A DNA stretch of 64,000 bases, taken from Azospirillum sp. TSH64. Lineage in GTDB: Bacteria > Pseudomonadota > Alphaproteobacteria > Azospirillales > Azospirillaceae. The notes beneath the pieces are model-generated. The model saw only the letters and a program-made list of their open reading frames with translations, did not search any database and had not been told where the DNA came from. The stretch is from NCBI RefSeq assembly GCF_003116035.1, contig NZ_LGQW01000015.1, forward strand, positions 1,103,333 to 1,167,332, in the 5' to 3' direction. Positions 8,931 to 19,011 of the stretch are shown piece after piece. Each line of letters begins with the position of its first letter. Position 1 is the stretch's first letter. The translations under genes and the position numbers were made by a program.

Positions 8931-8946
8931 TGTTTCACGTGAAGCA
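8931..8946. promoter_or_regulatory. parS: parS-like ParB binding site 1
   Basis: TGTTTCACGTGAAGCA differs from the consensus TGTTTCACGTGAAACA at one of 16 positions. It is intergenic, between mltA and the hslU terminator hairpin and about 8 kb from the proposed oriC, where parS sites are expected. Confidence 0.85.
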
Positions 8947-8976
8947 GAGGGGCGCCCGACCGGGCGCCCCTCTCGC
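8947..8976. terminator. Hairpin between convergent mltA and hslU
   Basis: Perfect 12-base arms GAGGGGCGCCCG (8947-8958) and CGGGCGCCCCTC (8961-8972) with a two-base loop. T-tracts are poor on both sides, so termination may be inefficient. It abuts the parS-like site. Confidence 0.6.
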
Positions 8977-8978
8977 AT

Positions 8979-10322
8979 TTACAGGATGAACTTCGACAAA
9001 TCCGCGTTCTTCGCCAGCCCGCCGACCCGCTCGCGCACCAGGGCGGCGTCGATGGTGACGGTCTCGCCGGCGCGGTCGCTGGCGGCGAAGCTGATCTCCT
9101 CCAGCAGCCGCTCCAGCACCGTGTGCAGGCGGCGCGCGCCGATGTTCTCCACCGAGCCGTTGATCTCCGCCGCCAGCCGGGCCAGCTCGTCGATGCTGTC
9201 GTCGGTGAAGACCAGATCGACCTCCTCCGTCTTCATCAGCGCCTTGTACTGGCGGATCAGGCTGGTTTCCGGCTCGGTCAGGATGCGCTTGAAGTCGTCC
9301 TGGCTCAGCGCCTTCAGCTCGACGCGGATCGGCAGGCGGCCCTGCAGCTCCGGCAGCAGGTCCGACGGCTTGGCGACGTGGAAGGCGCCCGACGCGATGA
9401 ACAGGACATGGTCGGTCTTCACCGGCCCATGCTTGGTCGACACCGTCGTACCTTCGATCAGCGGCAGCAGGTCGCGCTGGACGCCTTCACGGCTGACATC
9501 GGCGCCGCGGGCGTCGGAGCGGGCAGAGATCTTGTCGATCTCGTCCAGGAAGACGATGCCGTTCTGCTCGACCGCGCGGATCGCCTCCGCCACCACCTTT
9601 TCCTGGTCCAGCAGCTTGTCCGACTCCTCGGCCATCAGCACGGTGTGGCTCTCGGCCACCGTCATGCGGCGGGTCTTGGTGCGGCCGCCCATCATCTTGC
9701 CGAACATGTCGTTCAGGTTCAGCATGCCCATTTGGGAGCCCGGCATGCCGGGGATGTCGAAGGTCGGCATGCCGGCCGGCGCCCCGGTGTCGGCGACCTG
9801 GATTTCGATCTCCTTGTCGTTCAGCGTGCCCTCGCGCAGCATCTTGCGGAACTTGGCGCGCGTCTCGGCACTGGCGTTGTCGCCGCACAGCGCGTCGAGC
9901 ACCCGCTCCTCCGCCCGCAGTTCGGCCTTGGCGGCGACCTCCTTGCGCAGCCGCTCGCGGGTCAGGCCGATGGCGGCCTCGACCAGATCGCGGACGATCT
10001 GTTCCACGTCGCGGCCGACATAGCCGACCTCGGTGAACTTGGTGGCCTCGACCTTCAGGAACGGGGCCTGGGCCAGCCGGGCGAGGCGCCGCGCGATCTC
10101 GGTCTTGCCGACGCCAGTCGGGCCGATCATCAGGATGTTCTTCGGCAACACCTCTTCCCGCAGCCCCTCGGGCAGCTGCTGCCGGCGCCAGCGGTTGCGC
10201 AGCGCGATGGCGACGGCGCGCTTGGCCTCGTTCTGGCCGACGATGTAGCGGTCGAGTTCGGAGACGATCTCGCGCGGGCTGAAGGCGGCGGTGTCGGCGG
10301 AAACGGATGCGGTCTGGCTCAT
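8979..10322 (-). CDS. hslU: ATP-dependent protease ATPase subunit HslU
   Basis: AAA+ unfoldase that feeds substrates into the HslV peptidase. The 447-residue protein starts [11 protein letters not shown] and shows [16 protein letters not shown], Walker A GPTGVGKT (67-74), the pore motif GYVGRDVE, Walker [13 protein letters not shown], and the conserved C-terminal tail LSKFIL that docks into HslV. Start 10322 was chosen because upstream in-frame sequence is antisense-like reading through hslV. It follows hslV by five bases, a standard operon order. Confidence 0.98.
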   Translation of the reverse strand: MSQTASVSADTAAFSPREIVSELDRYIVGQNEAKRAVAIALRNRWRRQQLPEGLREEVLPKNILMIGPTGVGKTEIARRLARLAQAPFLKVEATKFTEVGYVGRDVEQIVRDLVEAAIGLTRERLRKEVAAKAELRAEERVLDALCGDNASAETRAKFRKMLREGTLNDKEIEIQVADTGAPAGMPTFDIPGMPGSQMGMLNLNDMFGKMMGGRTKTRRMTVAESHTVLMAEESDKLLDQEKVVAEAIRAVEQNGIVFLDEIDKISARSDARGADVSREGVQRDLLPLIEGTTVSTKHGPVKTDHVLFIASGAFHVAKPSDLLPELQGRLPIRVELKALSQDDFKRILTEPETSLIRQYKALMKTEEVDLVFTDDSIDELARLAAEINGSVENIGARRLHTVLERLLEEISFAASDRAGETVTIDAALVRERVGGLAKNADLSKFIL

Positions 10323-10327
10323 GGCGA

Positions 10328-10891
10328 TCACAGCTTTTCCAGGGTGACGTTTTCGTTGGTGTAGACGCAGATGCCGGCGGCGATCTTCATCGCCTTGCGC
10401 GCCACGGCCTCCGCATCCATCCCGTCGATGTCGATCAGCGCACGCGCCGCCGACAGGGCGTAGGAGCCGCCGGAGCCGATGCCGATCAGCCCGTCCTCCG
10501 GCTCCAGCACGTCGCCGTTGCCGGTCAGCACCAGGCTGACGCTCTTGTCGGCCACCGCCATCATCGCCTCCAGGCGGCGCAGGTAACGGTCGGTGCGCCA
10601 GTCCTTGGCCATCTCGACGCAGGCGCGGGTCAGCTGGCCGGGATACTGCTCCAGCTTGCCTTCCAGCCGCTCGAACAGGGTCATCGCGTCGGCAGTGGCG
10701 CCGGCAAAGCCCGCCATCACCGTGCCGCCGGCCAGCCAGCGGACCTTGCGCGCATTGGCCTTCATCACCGTCGGGCCGACCGAGACCTGCCCGTCGCCGG
10801 CGATCACCACCTGACCGTTCTTGCGCACCGACAGGATCGTCGTGCCGTGCCACTGGATGGGATCATGAGGATTGGACGCTGGATAGGTCAT
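10328..10891 (-). CDS. hslV: ATP-dependent protease peptidase subunit HslV
   Basis: Proteasome-related threonine peptidase forming two stacked hexamers. The 187-residue product begins [16 protein letters not shown] and then [21 protein letters not shown]; the nucleophile would be Thr17, exposed after autocatalytic removal of the 16-residue propeptide, a length common in alphaproteobacteria. [21 protein letters not shown] and [16 protein letters not shown] are family blocks. Upstream in-frame sequence to 11044 lacks homology and is not used. It is the first gene of hslVU, and downstream on the same strand from the large lipoprotein gene. Confidence 0.97.
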   Translation of the reverse strand: MTYPASNPHDPIQWHGTTILSVRKNGQVVIAGDGQVSVGPTVMKANARKVRWLAGGTVMAGFAGATADAMTLFERLEGKLEQYPGQLTRACVEMAKDWRTDRYLRRLEAMMAVADKSVSLVLTGNGDVLEPEDGLIGIGSGGSYALSAARALIDIDGMDAEAVARKAMKIAAGICVYTNENVTLEKL

Positions 10892-10994
10892 GCGGGAACC
10901 ACGCTGGAGAATGGGAAACGGTCCCGCCGCCCCGGATCCGGGGCGCCGTCGCAGGCGCGTGGACCTTGCAAGTCGTGGCGGCAGGGCATCCGGT

Positions 10995-12524
10995 CTATGT
11001 GGGAGGGGCGCTGTCCCCGTCAAGCATATCGCCGTTTGGCTCATCCTCCTCCCATAGGGACTCGACCGGGCCGTTCCTGCGCGTTTTGCCCGGTTTGGCC
11101 GGAGCGGCGGACGGCATGGGGCCGGCCGGATCCGCCCCCAGCCGGTCGAGCAGCGGGCCGAGTGCCAGGAACTCGACCAGACCGGCCGGAGTGGAGATGG
11201 AACGGCCGGCGGAGGGCGCGACGCCGACCAGCGCGCCGCTGCCGTCCAGCAGCGGATCGCCCGCCTCGGTCACCGCGGTCAGCAGGGCGGCCGAGCCCAG
11301 ATCCGCCTGGATCCTGGAGGCACCGAACCCATCGTCGGCCGGCAGCCCGCCGACGATGCCGGCGATCTCCCGTCCCCGTCCGCCGGGGATCGCCCGCACC
11401 GGCTCGCTGACGTGCAGGGCCGCGGTGCGGACGGGCAGGGCGGGCAGCCGGGCCGGTACCCGCACCAGGGCGAAGCCGCTGGCCGGGTCGCGCCCGACCA
11501 CCCAGCCGGTCAGCTCCACCCCGCGGGCGGGCCGGACGGTGACGGTGGGGTCGGATCCGGGCAGCGGGGCCAGCAGCACCGCCTGGACCTCGCCGGCCGC
11601 ATCGGTCTCGCCGATCACCAGCCCATGCGACCCGCCGACCGGCAGTCTGGCCGATGCGGGCCGGCCGGATCCGGCCCCGGTCCGCAGCAGCAGGCGGCCC
11701 GGACGGTACGCCGCCGACCCGGCGGCCAGGGCAGGGGGTGCGGCGTCCGGCGTCAGCGGCGTGGGACCGGATCCGGCCGGCGCCGCCACGGGAAACACGG
11801 CCGGCGGAGCCGCCGATGGAGACGGAGACTGGAACTGAGGCTGGGACCGGGGCAGGGCGCCGCCCGACAGCAGGGCGCGGAAGCCGTTGTCGGCGGCGAG
11901 CGCCTCGACCGCCGCGGCGAAGGCCTCCTCGACCAGCAGGGTGTCGCCTTGCGGCACGCCGCTCTCCTGCGCGATGGCGCCGGTGGTGACCACACGGTGC
12001 ACCATCCCGCCGCCGCGGGCGTCGTAGACCGTCCATTCCACCTTGACGCTGCCGGTGCCGGAACTGCCCTTGCTGCTGCCTGTCAGCCAGTTGGTGCGGT
12101 GGCACAGCTCCAGCTGCACGTCGCGCAGGTCGCCCTGCACGGTGAAGCGGGCGCGGCTGCGGTTGCCGTCGGGGTTGTCGGGACCGCCGGGCCGGCCGAC
12201 CACGTCGAAGCCGGCGGCGGTCATCGCCTCGGCGAAGCGCTCGTCGAAGGTGGAGCCGCGCCGCATGTTGACGCCGCTGGTCCAATAGACGTCGTCATAG
12301 GGCGGGGCGCAGTCGATGCCCCAGACATAGCGGCCGATCTGCATCCCGCGCCGCATCGACCCGATGGTCAGCTCGCCGAAGCGGAACGGCGCGGTGGTCC
12401 CGGCGGCCACCGGCGGCGCCGTCCGGGCGACCGGCGGCGGCGGGGACAGGCTGGCGCATCCGGCCGGCAGCAGGCCGAGAAGCACGGTCAGAACTGCGGC
12501 GAAAAAGCGCGGATGGTCGGTCAT
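10995..12524 (-). CDS. Lipoprotein with a degenerate trypsin-like domain
   Basis: The 509-residue product begins with a signal peptide ending LLPAGC (lipidated Cys23). Residues about 45-210 contain [17 protein letters not shown] and [18 protein letters not shown], which look like a conserved periplasmic domain I cannot name. After a Pro/Ala linker (about 215-275), the C-terminal half has the strand pattern of trypsin-like or DegP-like proteases ([34 protein letters not shown]). The usual GNSGGP serine motif is replaced by [12 protein letters not shown] and no catalytic His is evident, so it is probably not an active protease. It is divergent from hisB. Confidence 0.7.
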   Translation of the reverse strand: MTDHPRFFAAVLTVLLGLLPAGCASLSPPPPVARTAPPVAAGTTAPFRFGELTIGSMRRGMQIGRYVWGIDCAPPYDDVYWTSGVNMRRGSTFDERFAEAMTAAGFDVVGRPGGPDNPDGNRSRARFTVQGDLRDVQLELCHRTNWLTGSSKGSSGTGSVKVEWTVYDARGGGMVHRVVTTGAIAQESGVPQGDTLLVEEAFAAAVEALAADNGFRALLSGGALPRSQPQFQSPSPSAAPPAVFPVAAPAGSGPTPLTPDAAPPALAAGSAAYRPGRLLLRTGAGSGRPASARLPVGGSHGLVIGETDAAGEVQAVLLAPLPGSDPTVTVRPARGVELTGWVVGRDPASGFALVRVPARLPALPVRTAALHVSEPVRAIPGGRGREIAGIVGGLPADDGFGASRIQADLGSAALLTAVTEAGDPLLDGSGALVGVAPSAGRSISTPAGLVEFLALGPLLDRLGADPAGPMPSAAPAKPGKTRRNGPVESLWEEDEPNGDMLDGDSAPPT

Positions 12525-12659
12525 AAGCGGATATGCACGCAGGAAGTGTAAACAACTCTATCCTGCACACGTTCGTAGGACAATCGTCGGAATGGACAGG
12601 CCGCGCATCAATCGTGCCGGATGCTGGCGTGCAGGGATGCTTCCTGCTACAAAACCGCC

Positions 12660-13283
12660 ATGGACCAGACCCCCATCAATGGCGGCCGCCGCGCCTCGAT
12701 CGAGCGGAACACCACGGAGACCCGGATCCGGGTCGCGCTGAACCTTGACGGCACCGGCGTCTACGACGTCAAGACGGGGGTCGGCTTCCTCGACCATATG
12801 CTGGAACAGCTGTCGCGCCACAGCCTGATGGACCTGACGGTCCTGGCCGATGGCGACCTGCACATCGACTACCACCACACGACCGAGGACACCGGCATCG
12901 CCATCGGCATGGCGGTGGCGAAGGCGCTGGGCGACCGCAAGGGCATCCAGCGCTACGGCCATTCCTATGTCCCGATGGACGAGACGCTGACGCGGGTGGC
13001 GCTGGACTTCTCCAACCGGCCCTACCTGATCTGGAAGGTGAACTTCACCCGCGACAAGATCGGCGATTTCGACACCGAACTGTTCCGCGAGTGGTTCCAG
13101 GCCTTCGCCATGGCCGCGGGCGTGACGCTGCACGTCGAGAACCTGTATGGCGAGAACAACCACCACATCGTGGAAAGCTGCTACAAGGCGCTTGCCCGCG
13201 CGCTGCGCGCCGGGGTGGAGATCGACCCGCGCAAGCGCGATGCGGTGCCCTCCACCAAGGGCACGCTCGGCGGATCGCTCTGA
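12660..13283 (+). CDS. hisB: Imidazoleglycerol-phosphate dehydratase
   Basis: Catalyses the sixth step of histidine synthesis, dehydrating IGP to imidazole acetol phosphate. The 207-residue enzyme is the dehydratase domain alone, not the bifunctional enterobacterial form. The paired metal-binding motifs are present: [14 protein letters not shown] with [11 protein letters not shown], and [19 protein letters not shown]. The ATG at 12660 gives [21 protein letters not shown], matching the family start. First gene of the histidine cluster; hisH follows after 61 bases. Confidence 0.97.
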   Translation: MDQTPINGGRRASIERNTTETRIRVALNLDGTGVYDVKTGVGFLDHMLEQLSRHSLMDLTVLADGDLHIDYHHTTEDTGIAIGMAVAKALGDRKGIQRYGHSYVPMDETLTRVALDFSNRPYLIWKVNFTRDKIGDFDTELFREWFQAFAMAAGVTLHVENLYGENNHHIVESCYKALARALRAGVEIDPRKRDAVPSTKGTLGGSL

Positions 13284-13344
13284 CGGCGGGGACCACGGTC
13301 CAGTCCTCCCCCTCTGCCGTCCTATCGGAAGGTTTGTCACGTTC

Positions 13345-13989
13345 ATGGAAACGGTCGCGCTGATCGATTACGGCTCCGGCAACCTGCGCTCCGCCGCCAA
13401 GGCGATCGAGCGCGCGGCCGGCGAAGCCGATGCGTCCTACACCGTCCTCGTCACCTCCGACGCCGATGCGGTCCGCCGGGCCGACCGGGTGGTCCTGCCC
13501 GGCGTCGGCGCCTTCGCCGACTGCAAGCGCGGCCTGTCGGAGGTGCCGGGCATGCTGGAGGCACTGGAGGAGGTGGTCCACCGCCGCGGCCGGCCCTTCC
13601 TCGGCATCTGCGTCGGCATGCAGCTGATGGCGGAGCGCGGCCGCGAATATGGCGTGACCGAGGGGCTGGGCTGGATCCCGGGCGAGGTGGTGAAGCTGGA
13701 GCCGTCCGATCCGGCCCTGAAGATTCCGCACATGGGCTGGAACGAGCTGAACATCCGCCACCCGCACCCGGTGCTGGCCGGCCTGCCGGAAGGCAGCCAT
13801 GCCTATTTCGTCCATTCCTACCAGTTCAGGCTCGCCGATCCCGCCACGCTGGTCGCGTCGGCGGACTATGGCGGGCCCTTCGCCGCGGTGGTCGGGCGCG
13901 ACAATCTGGTCGGCACCCAGTTCCATCCGGAAAAGAGCCAGGCGACCGGCCTGGCGCTGATCGCCAATTTCCTGCGCTGGAAGGTCTGA
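13345..13989 (+). CDS. hisH: Imidazole glycerol phosphate synthase, glutaminase subunit
   Basis: Supplies ammonia from glutamine to HisF. The 214-residue class-I amidotransferase has the nucleophile Cys89 in [12 protein letters not shown] and the His194/Glu196 pair in QFHPEKSQ, so the catalytic triad is complete. The N-terminus [16 protein letters not shown] is canonical. It sits between hisB and a small GNAT gene that precedes hisA. Confidence 0.97.
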   Translation: METVALIDYGSGNLRSAAKAIERAAGEADASYTVLVTSDADAVRRADRVVLPGVGAFADCKRGLSEVPGMLEALEEVVHRRGRPFLGICVGMQLMAERGREYGVTEGLGWIPGEVVKLEPSDPALKIPHMGWNELNIRHPHPVLAGLPEGSHAYFVHSYQFRLADPATLVASADYGGPFAAVVGRDNLVGTQFHPEKSQATGLALIANFLRWKV

Positions 13990-13993
13990 CGAG

Positions 13994-14536
13994 ATGGCCG
14001 AGATCGCCATCGACAAGGTCGATGCGCTGAAGACCGCCGACCTGCACGACCTCTGCGACGCCGCCGACGACGCCATCCGTGCCGGCGGCGGTTTCGGCTG
14101 GGTCGAGCCGCCGCCGCGCGACGTGATGGAGCGCTATTGGAAGGGCGTTCTGGTGGTGCCGGAACGGGTGATGTTCGTCGCCCGGCTGGACGGGGTGGTG
14201 GCCGGATCGGCCCAGCTGGTCAAGCCGCCGCGCAACAACGAGGCGCAGGCCCACGCCGCCCAGCTGACCACCAGCTTCGTCGCCCCCTGGGCGCGCGGCC
14301 ACGGCCTTGCCCGCCGCCTGACCGTGGCGGTGCTGGAAGAGGCGCGCGCCGTCGGCTTCAAGGTGCTGAACCTCGATGTCCGCGTGACGCAGGATGCGGC
14401 CATCGCGCTCTATGAATCGCTCGGCTTCAAGCGCTGGGGCACCCATCCCTTCTACGCGCTGGTGCAGGGAAAGCCGCTCGCCGGACATTACTACTGCAAG
14501 GATCTCGAGCCTGCGCAACAGCCGCCGGCCCCATGA
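13994..14536 (+). CDS. GNAT family N-acetyltransferase inside the his cluster
   Basis: A 180-residue protein with the GNAT acetyl-CoA pocket RGHGLARRLTVAVLEEARAVG and the C-terminal IALYESLGFKRWGTHP. It starts four bases after the hisH stop and ends 74 bases before hisA, so it is probably co-transcribed with the histidine genes. Its substrate is unknown. An acetyltransferase at this point of his operons is recurrent in Rhodospirillales, so it may act on a histidine-pathway or related metabolite, but this is inference from position only. Confidence 0.85.
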   Translation: MAEIAIDKVDALKTADLHDLCDAADDAIRAGGGFGWVEPPPRDVMERYWKGVLVVPERVMFVARLDGVVAGSAQLVKPPRNNEAQAHAAQLTTSFVAPWARGHGLARRLTVAVLEEARAVGFKVLNLDVRVTQDAAIALYESLGFKRWGTHPFYALVQGKPLAGHYYCKDLEPAQQPPAP

Positions 14537-14610
14537 GCGCCAGCCCGACACCGCCAGCCTGACACCGCCTGCCCGACAACCGCCAGCCACGCCATAGGAA
14601 GACGCCCGCG

Positions 14611-15357
14611 ATGATCATCTACCCCGCCATCGACCTCAAGGACGGTGCCTGCGTCCGCCTGCTGCGCGGCGAGATGAGCCAGGCCACGGTCTTCAACACC
14701 GATCCCGGCGAACAGGCCCGCCTGTTCCAGAGCCAGGGCTTTGAATGGCTGCATCTGGTCGACCTCAACGGTGCCTTCGAAGGCAAGCCGGTGAACGGTG
14801 CGGCGGTCGAGAGCATCCTGAAGTCGGTCACCATCCCGGTGCAGCTCGGCGGCGGCATCCGCGACCTCAACACCATCGGCATGTGGCTGGAGAAGGGCAT
14901 CAGCCGCGTCATCCTGGGCACGGTGGCGCTGCGCGATCCCGAACTGGTGAAGGCGGCCTGCCGCGAGTTCCCCGGCAGGGTCGCCGTCGGCATCGATGCG
15001 CGCGAAGGCTATGTCGCGGTGGCCGGCTGGGCCGAGACCTCCGACATCAAGGCGCTGGATCTGGCGCTGAAGTTCGAGGATTGCGGCGTCGCCGCCATCA
15101 TCTACACCGACATCAACCGCGACGGCGCGATGGGCGGCGTCAACGTCGAATCCACCTCCGATCTCGCCTTCCACCTCACCACCCCGGTCATCGCGTCCGG
15201 CGGCGTTTCCTCCATCGAGGATTTGAAGGCGCTGAAGGTCGAGGAGGACACCGGGATCGAGGGCGTGATCTGCGGCCGGGCGCTGTACGATGGCCGGATC
15301 GATCCCAAGGAGGCACTGGCCCTGCTGTCCGCCCCCGCCGTCGAGGACGCCGACTGA
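14611..15357 (+). CDS. hisA: ProFAR isomerase (HisA)
   Basis: A (beta/alpha)8 barrel that isomerises the aminoaldose ProFAR to the aminoketose PRFAR. The 248-residue product has the catalytic Asp8 in [12 protein letters not shown], the phosphate loops VQLGGGIRD and [11 protein letters not shown], and the second half-barrel Asp in IYTDINRDG. Its TGA stop overlaps the ATG of hisF by one base (TGATG), typical of translational coupling. Confidence 0.97.
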   Translation: MIIYPAIDLKDGACVRLLRGEMSQATVFNTDPGEQARLFQSQGFEWLHLVDLNGAFEGKPVNGAAVESILKSVTIPVQLGGGIRDLNTIGMWLEKGISRVILGTVALRDPELVKAACREFPGRVAVGIDAREGYVAVAGWAETSDIKALDLALKFEDCGVAAIIYTDINRDGAMGGVNVESTSDLAFHLTTPVIASGGVSSIEDLKALKVEEDTGIEGVICGRALYDGRIDPKEALALLSAPAVEDAD

Positions 15358-16142
15358 TGCTGAAGATGCGTGTCATCCCCTGCCTGGACGTCAAGGACGG
15401 CCGGGTGGTGAAGGGGGTCAATTTCGTCGATCTGGTCGATGCCGGCGATCCGGTGGAGCAGGCCCGCGTCTATGACCGCGAAGGCGCCGACGAGCTGACC
15501 TTCCTCGACATCACCGCCAGTCACGAGAACCGCGACACCATCTTCGACGTGGTGCGGCGGACGGCGGAGCAGGTCTTCATGCCGCTGACCGTCGGCGGCG
15601 GCGTGCGCACGGTCGACGACATCCGCAAGCTGCTGCTGGCCGGCGCCGACAAGGTGTCGATCAACACCGCGGCGATCCACCGGCCGGAGTTCGTGCGCGA
15701 AGGCGCCGAGAAGTTCGGCGCCCAGTGCATCGTCGTCGCCATCGACGCCAAGAAGGTCGGGCCGGCCAAATGGGAGGTCTTCACCCATGGCGGCCGCAAC
15801 GCCACCGGTATCGACGCGGTGGAGTGGGCCAAGCGGATGGAATCGCTGGGGGCGGGCGAAATCCTGCTGACCTCGATGGACCGCGACGGCACCAAGAGCG
15901 GCTTCGACCTGGAACTGACACGCACGGTGGCGGACTCGATCCGCGTCCCGGTGATCGCGTCGGGCGGCGTCGGCACGCTCGACCATCTGGTCGAGGGCAT
16001 CCGCGAGGGGCACGCCACCGCGGTGCTCGCCGCCTCGATTTTCCATTTCGGCACCTACACCATCGGCCAGGCCAAGGCCGCGCTCGCCACCGCCGGCATC
16101 CCGGTGCGCCCGGCCAAGGCGCTGGAGACGACCAATGGGTGA
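15357..16142 (+). CDS. hisF: Imidazole glycerol phosphate synthase, cyclase subunit
   Basis: Closes the imidazole ring using ammonia channelled from HisH, yielding IGP and AICAR. The 261-residue barrel has Asp11 in [17 protein letters not shown], the phosphate-binding [11 protein letters not shown] and [11 protein letters not shown], and the second catalytic Asp in [13 protein letters not shown]. Start and stop overlap hisA (one base) and hisE (eight bases), so hisAFE are tightly coupled. Confidence 0.98.
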   Translation: MLKMRVIPCLDVKDGRVVKGVNFVDLVDAGDPVEQARVYDREGADELTFLDITASHENRDTIFDVVRRTAEQVFMPLTVGGGVRTVDDIRKLLLAGADKVSINTAAIHRPEFVREGAEKFGAQCIVVAIDAKKVGPAKWEVFTHGGRNATGIDAVEWAKRMESLGAGEILLTSMDRDGTKSGFDLELTRTVADSIRVPVIASGGVGTLDHLVEGIREGHATAVLAASIFHFGTYTIGQAKAALATAGIPVRPAKALETTNG

Positions 16143-16542
16143 TAAGAAGGCCGCTGAGAAGGCTGCGGAAAAAGCCGGCGAGAAGTCTGCCGAGAAGGTT
16201 CAGGCCATCCCGTCGGCCACCCCGTCCGCCGAGGTGCTCGACCGCCTGTTCGTCACCGTGCAGGCCCGCAAGGGCGCGGATCCGGAAAGCTCCTACACCG
16301 CGAAGCTCTACAGCCGCGGCACCGCCAAGATCGCCCAGAAGGTGGGCGAGGAAGCGGTGGAGGCGATCCTGGAGGCGGTGCGCGGCGACAAGGCGGCGCT
16401 GGCCGCGGAATCCGCCGACCTGCTCTATCACCTGCTGGTTCTGTGGGCCGACACCGGGCTGGATCCGGTGGAGGTCTGGAGCAAGCTCGCCCAGCGCGAG
16501 GGCACCAGCGGCATCGACGAGAAGAAGTCCCGCAAGACCTGA
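16135..16542 (+). CDS. hisE: Phosphoribosyl-ATP pyrophosphatase
   Basis: Hydrolyses phosphoribosyl-ATP to phosphoribosyl-AMP, the second step of histidine synthesis. The 135-residue all-alpha protein has the MazG-like core [22 protein letters not shown] followed by [17 protein letters not shown]. The first about 25 residues are a Lys/Ala/Glu-rich extension (repeated AAEKA-type units) not needed for catalysis and probably flexible or helical. It overlaps hisF by eight bases. HisI, the next enzyme, is not in this window. Confidence 0.95.
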   Translation: MGDKKAAEKAAEKAGEKSAEKVQAIPSATPSAEVLDRLFVTVQARKGADPESSYTAKLYSRGTAKIAQKVGEEAVEAILEAVRGDKAALAAESADLLYHLLVLWADTGLDPVEVWSKLAQREGTSGIDEKKSRKT

Positions 16543-16572
16543 CCGGGACTTCCCAGCAAGAGGACGCATGCG

Positions 16573-16941
16573 ATGGCCAAGAGCTATGACGCCAACAACG
16601 TGTTCGCCCGCATCCTGCGCGGCGAAATCCCGTGCAAGAAGGTGCACGAGACCGAACACGCGCTGGCATTCCACGACATCGAGCCGCAGACGCCGACCCA
16701 TGTGCTGGTGATCCCGAAGGGCGCCTACACCGACATGGACGACTTCACCGCCAAGGCGTCGGAGGCGGAGATCGCCGGCCTGTTCCGCGCGGTGGGCGAG
16801 GTCGCCCGCATGGTCGGCGCCGACGGCCCCGGCTACCGCATCCTGTCCAATTGCGGCGAGGCCGCACACCAGGAAGTGCCCCACCTGCACATCCACCTGT
16901 TCGCCGGCCGCGACCTGGGCCGGATGATCGGCAAGGCCTGA
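16573..16941 (+). CDS. HIT-family nucleotide phosphoramidase (HinT-like)
   Basis: A 122-residue HIT protein with the histidine triad in HLHIHLFAGRDLG and an N-terminal NNVFARILRGEIPC segment typical of HinT. Such enzymes hydrolyse adenosine phosphoramidates and lysyl-AMP. It lies 30 bases after hisE and may be the last gene of that transcript; HIT genes follow hisE in many alphaproteobacteria. Confidence 0.93.
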   Translation: MAKSYDANNVFARILRGEIPCKKVHETEHALAFHDIEPQTPTHVLVIPKGAYTDMDDFTAKASEAEIAGLFRAVGEVARMVGADGPGYRILSNCGEAAHQEVPHLHIHLFAGRDLGRMIGKA

Positions 16942-16978
16942 GCCGCCCGGCGCCGGCGGCATCTGCCGCCGGTAGCGT

Positions 16979-17377
16979 CTACCGCCGCCGCATCCCCGCC
17001 CGGCGCCGTGTCCCCTTCTTCGGTGGCACGGCGTCCAGGATCGCCAGGATCGCCGCGATCCCGTCCTCGTCCAGATCGCCGATCCGTTCCGACAGAAGGT
17101 TGGCGAGTTCCGTCGCCCGTGCGCTCAGGCCGGAGGTGTCCACCGTCACGCGCGGGTGGGACAGATCCGCCAGCCGTTCCAGCTCCTCCGCCTCGTCCCA
17201 GATGATGCCGAAATAGGCGCAGATCTGCCGGACCAGCTGGGGGGAGGGCTGGCCGCGCTTGCCATGCTCCAGCGCCGACAGATAGGCGGACGAGATGGAC
17301 AGGTCGGTCGCCATCTGCTTCAGCGTCACGCCCCTGGCGTCGCGCAGCGACCGGACCCGTTCGCCGAACGGGGTCAT
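16979..17377 (-). CDS. XRE-family transcriptional regulator
   Basis: A 132-residue protein with an N-terminal Cro/C1-type HTH: FGERVRSLRDARGVTLKQMA followed by LSISSAYLSALEHGKRGQPS (residues about 5-60). The C-terminal part has an acidic helix (ERIGDLDEDGIAAILAILD) and a basic tail rich in Arg. It lies 37 bases downstream of the Smr gene on the same strand. Regulon unknown. Confidence 0.85.
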   Translation of the reverse strand: MTPFGERVRSLRDARGVTLKQMATDLSISSAYLSALEHGKRGQPSPQLVRQICAYFGIIWDEAEELERLADLSHPRVTVDTSGLSARATELANLLSERIGDLDEDGIAAILAILDAVPPKKGTRRRAGMRRR

Positions 17378-17414
17378 GTGGAGTCCCTGGTTTAAGTCGC
17401 TGACTGTTTGGGAC

Positions 17415-17990
17415 TTAGTCCTTACGGTCGCGCCGCCGTTTGATCAAGACATACAGCGCGCCGTCGCCGCCATGCTTGGGCTGGGCCGGCTGGATCGCCA
17501 GCACCATCGGGCGCAGGGCCGGGTCCGCCAGCCAGCGGGGGGTCGCCTGCCGCAGCACGCCCAGGCTGCCGAAACTGCCCTTGCCGGTGATGACCAGAAC
17601 GCAGCGCCGCCCCTCGTTCCAGGCGCGGTGGACGAAGCCGGCGAGCGCGTGGTGCGCCTGCGCCTGGGTCATGCCGTGCAGGTCGATGCGGCCGTCGATC
17701 TCCAGCTCGCCGCGGCGGAACCGGTCGCCGGTGCGGCGGTCGATGTTGGCGGTCGAACCGGGCGTCAGCGGCGGATGGGCCGCGTGCGACGGCCGGGCCG
17801 GGGAGGGGAATTGCCTGGCGGTCGGCGGCGGGGCGAGGCTGGTCGCCACCGGTTCCTCCACCAGTTCCGCCATGGTCGCCAGCGGTTCCGGCTCGGCCTC
17901 GACGGCGCGGCCGGGCATCGGTTCGGCGTCGCGCATGGCGATCCGCCACAGGCGCCGCTCGTCGGGCGTGGGCAGTCGTCTGCGGGTCAT
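17415..17990 (-). CDS. Smr-domain protein
   Basis: A 191-residue protein starting MTRRRLPTPDERRLW; a further upstream in-frame start exists but adds no conserved sequence. The C-terminal Smr domain (about 105-191) has IDLHGMTQAQAHHALAGFV, VLVITGKG and the HGGDGALYVLIKR end, as in the MutS2 C-terminal nuclease domain and stand-alone alphaproteobacterial DUF1-type Smr proteins. The middle is Pro/Ala-rich and probably disordered. Nuclease activity is possible but the role is unknown. Operon with the XRE gene is likely. Confidence 0.9.
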   Translation of the reverse strand: MTRRRLPTPDERRLWRIAMRDAEPMPGRAVEAEPEPLATMAELVEEPVATSLAPPPTARQFPSPARPSHAAHPPLTPGSTANIDRRTGDRFRRGELEIDGRIDLHGMTQAQAHHALAGFVHRAWNEGRRCVLVITGKGSFGSLGVLRQATPRWLADPALRPMVLAIQPAQPKHGGDGALYVLIKRRRDRKD

Positions 17991-18129
17991 CGGCGCGGAA
18001 CCTTCTGCGGCAAGGAAAAGGGCGGTGCCAACGGATAAAGCCCGTCGGCCCGCCCCTGTCAATGTGTGTTGCCGCGCTGCAAAGAAAAAGAGCGCGCGGG
18101 AAATGATGGCTCGGAAACGATGTGCCGGC

Positions 18130-18966
18130 TCAGGCCTGCGACCAGGCGGCGGCCGCGGCGATCTGCTCGTCGGTCGGACGGACGCCGGTGTAGAGCACGA
18201 ACTGTTCGAGCGCCTGCAGGGCGATCACTTCCGCGCCGGTGATCACCGGCTTGCCGGCGTCCCGCGCGGCACGGATCAGCGGGGTTTCGGCCGGCATGGC
18301 GACGACATCGAACACCTGCGCCGCCGCCTCGATCAATGCCGGCTCGAAGGCCAGGGTGTCGGCCTCCGGTCCGCCGGCCATGCCGAGCGGCGTCACGTTG
18401 ACCAGCAGCCACCCCTCGGCGATGCCGGTTGTGTCCGGCTGCCAGGGCAGGCTGTACTCGTCGGCCAGCCGGCGGCCGGTCGTCTCGTTGCGGGCGATCA
18501 GCGTGCCGTTGGTGAAGCCGGAATCGCGCAACGCGCACAGCACCGCGCGGGCCATGCCGCCGCTGCCGCGCAGCGCGAAGGGCAGGCCGGGCGAAACATC
18601 GTGGCGGTCCAGCAGCGTGCGCACCGCGAGATAGTCGGTGTTGTAGCCGCGCAGCCGGCTGCCGCCGTCCTCGGCGGTGTCGTTGACGATGGTGTTGACC
18701 GACTGCAAGCCCGCGGCCGACGGGTCCAGCTCGTCGAGGAAGGGGATGCAGGCTTCCTTGAAGGGCATCGACACGCCGCAGCCGCGGATGTTCAGCGCCC
18801 GGATGCCGGTGATGGCGCCCGGCAGATCGTTGGTGGTGAACGCCTTGTAGACGTAATTCAGCGAGAGGGCTTCATAGAGGTGATTGTGGAAGCGCGTGCC
18901 GATGTTGCTCGGGCGGCCCGAAAGCGAAATGCACAGGCGCGTGTCTCTGTCGATCTTGTGGGGCAA
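18130..18966 (-). CDS. Shikimate dehydrogenase-like protein (SDH-L type)
   Basis: A 278-residue member of the AroE superfamily. Its N-terminus (DTRLCISLSGRPSNIGTRFH) and VSMPFKEACIPFLDE with the catalytic Lys70 match the Haemophilus HI0607-type SDH-L, which oxidises shikimate far more slowly than AroE. The NADP-binding motif is reduced to GSGGMARAV. It uses a TTG start supported by AAGGAGAGG upstream. It follows ccmI by 45 bases on the same strand, so it may be read from the ccm promoter. It is unlikely to be the main aroE of the cell. Confidence 0.85.
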   Translation of the reverse strand: MPHKIDRDTRLCISLSGRPSNIGTRFHNHLYEALSLNYVYKAFTTNDLPGAITGIRALNIRGCGVSMPFKEACIPFLDELDPSAAGLQSVNTIVNDTAEDGGSRLRGYNTDYLAVRTLLDRHDVSPGLPFALRGSGGMARAVLCALRDSGFTNGTLIARNETTGRRLADEYSLPWQPDTTGIAEGWLLVNVTPLGMAGGPEADTLAFEPALIEAAAQVFDVVAMPAETPLIRAARDAGKPVITGAEVIALQALEQFVLYTGVRPTDEQIAAAAAWSQA

Positions 18967-19011
18967 CCAAGCCTCTCCTTGCCGCTTTCTGGTTGGACGT
19001 TGTCCGGCGGG

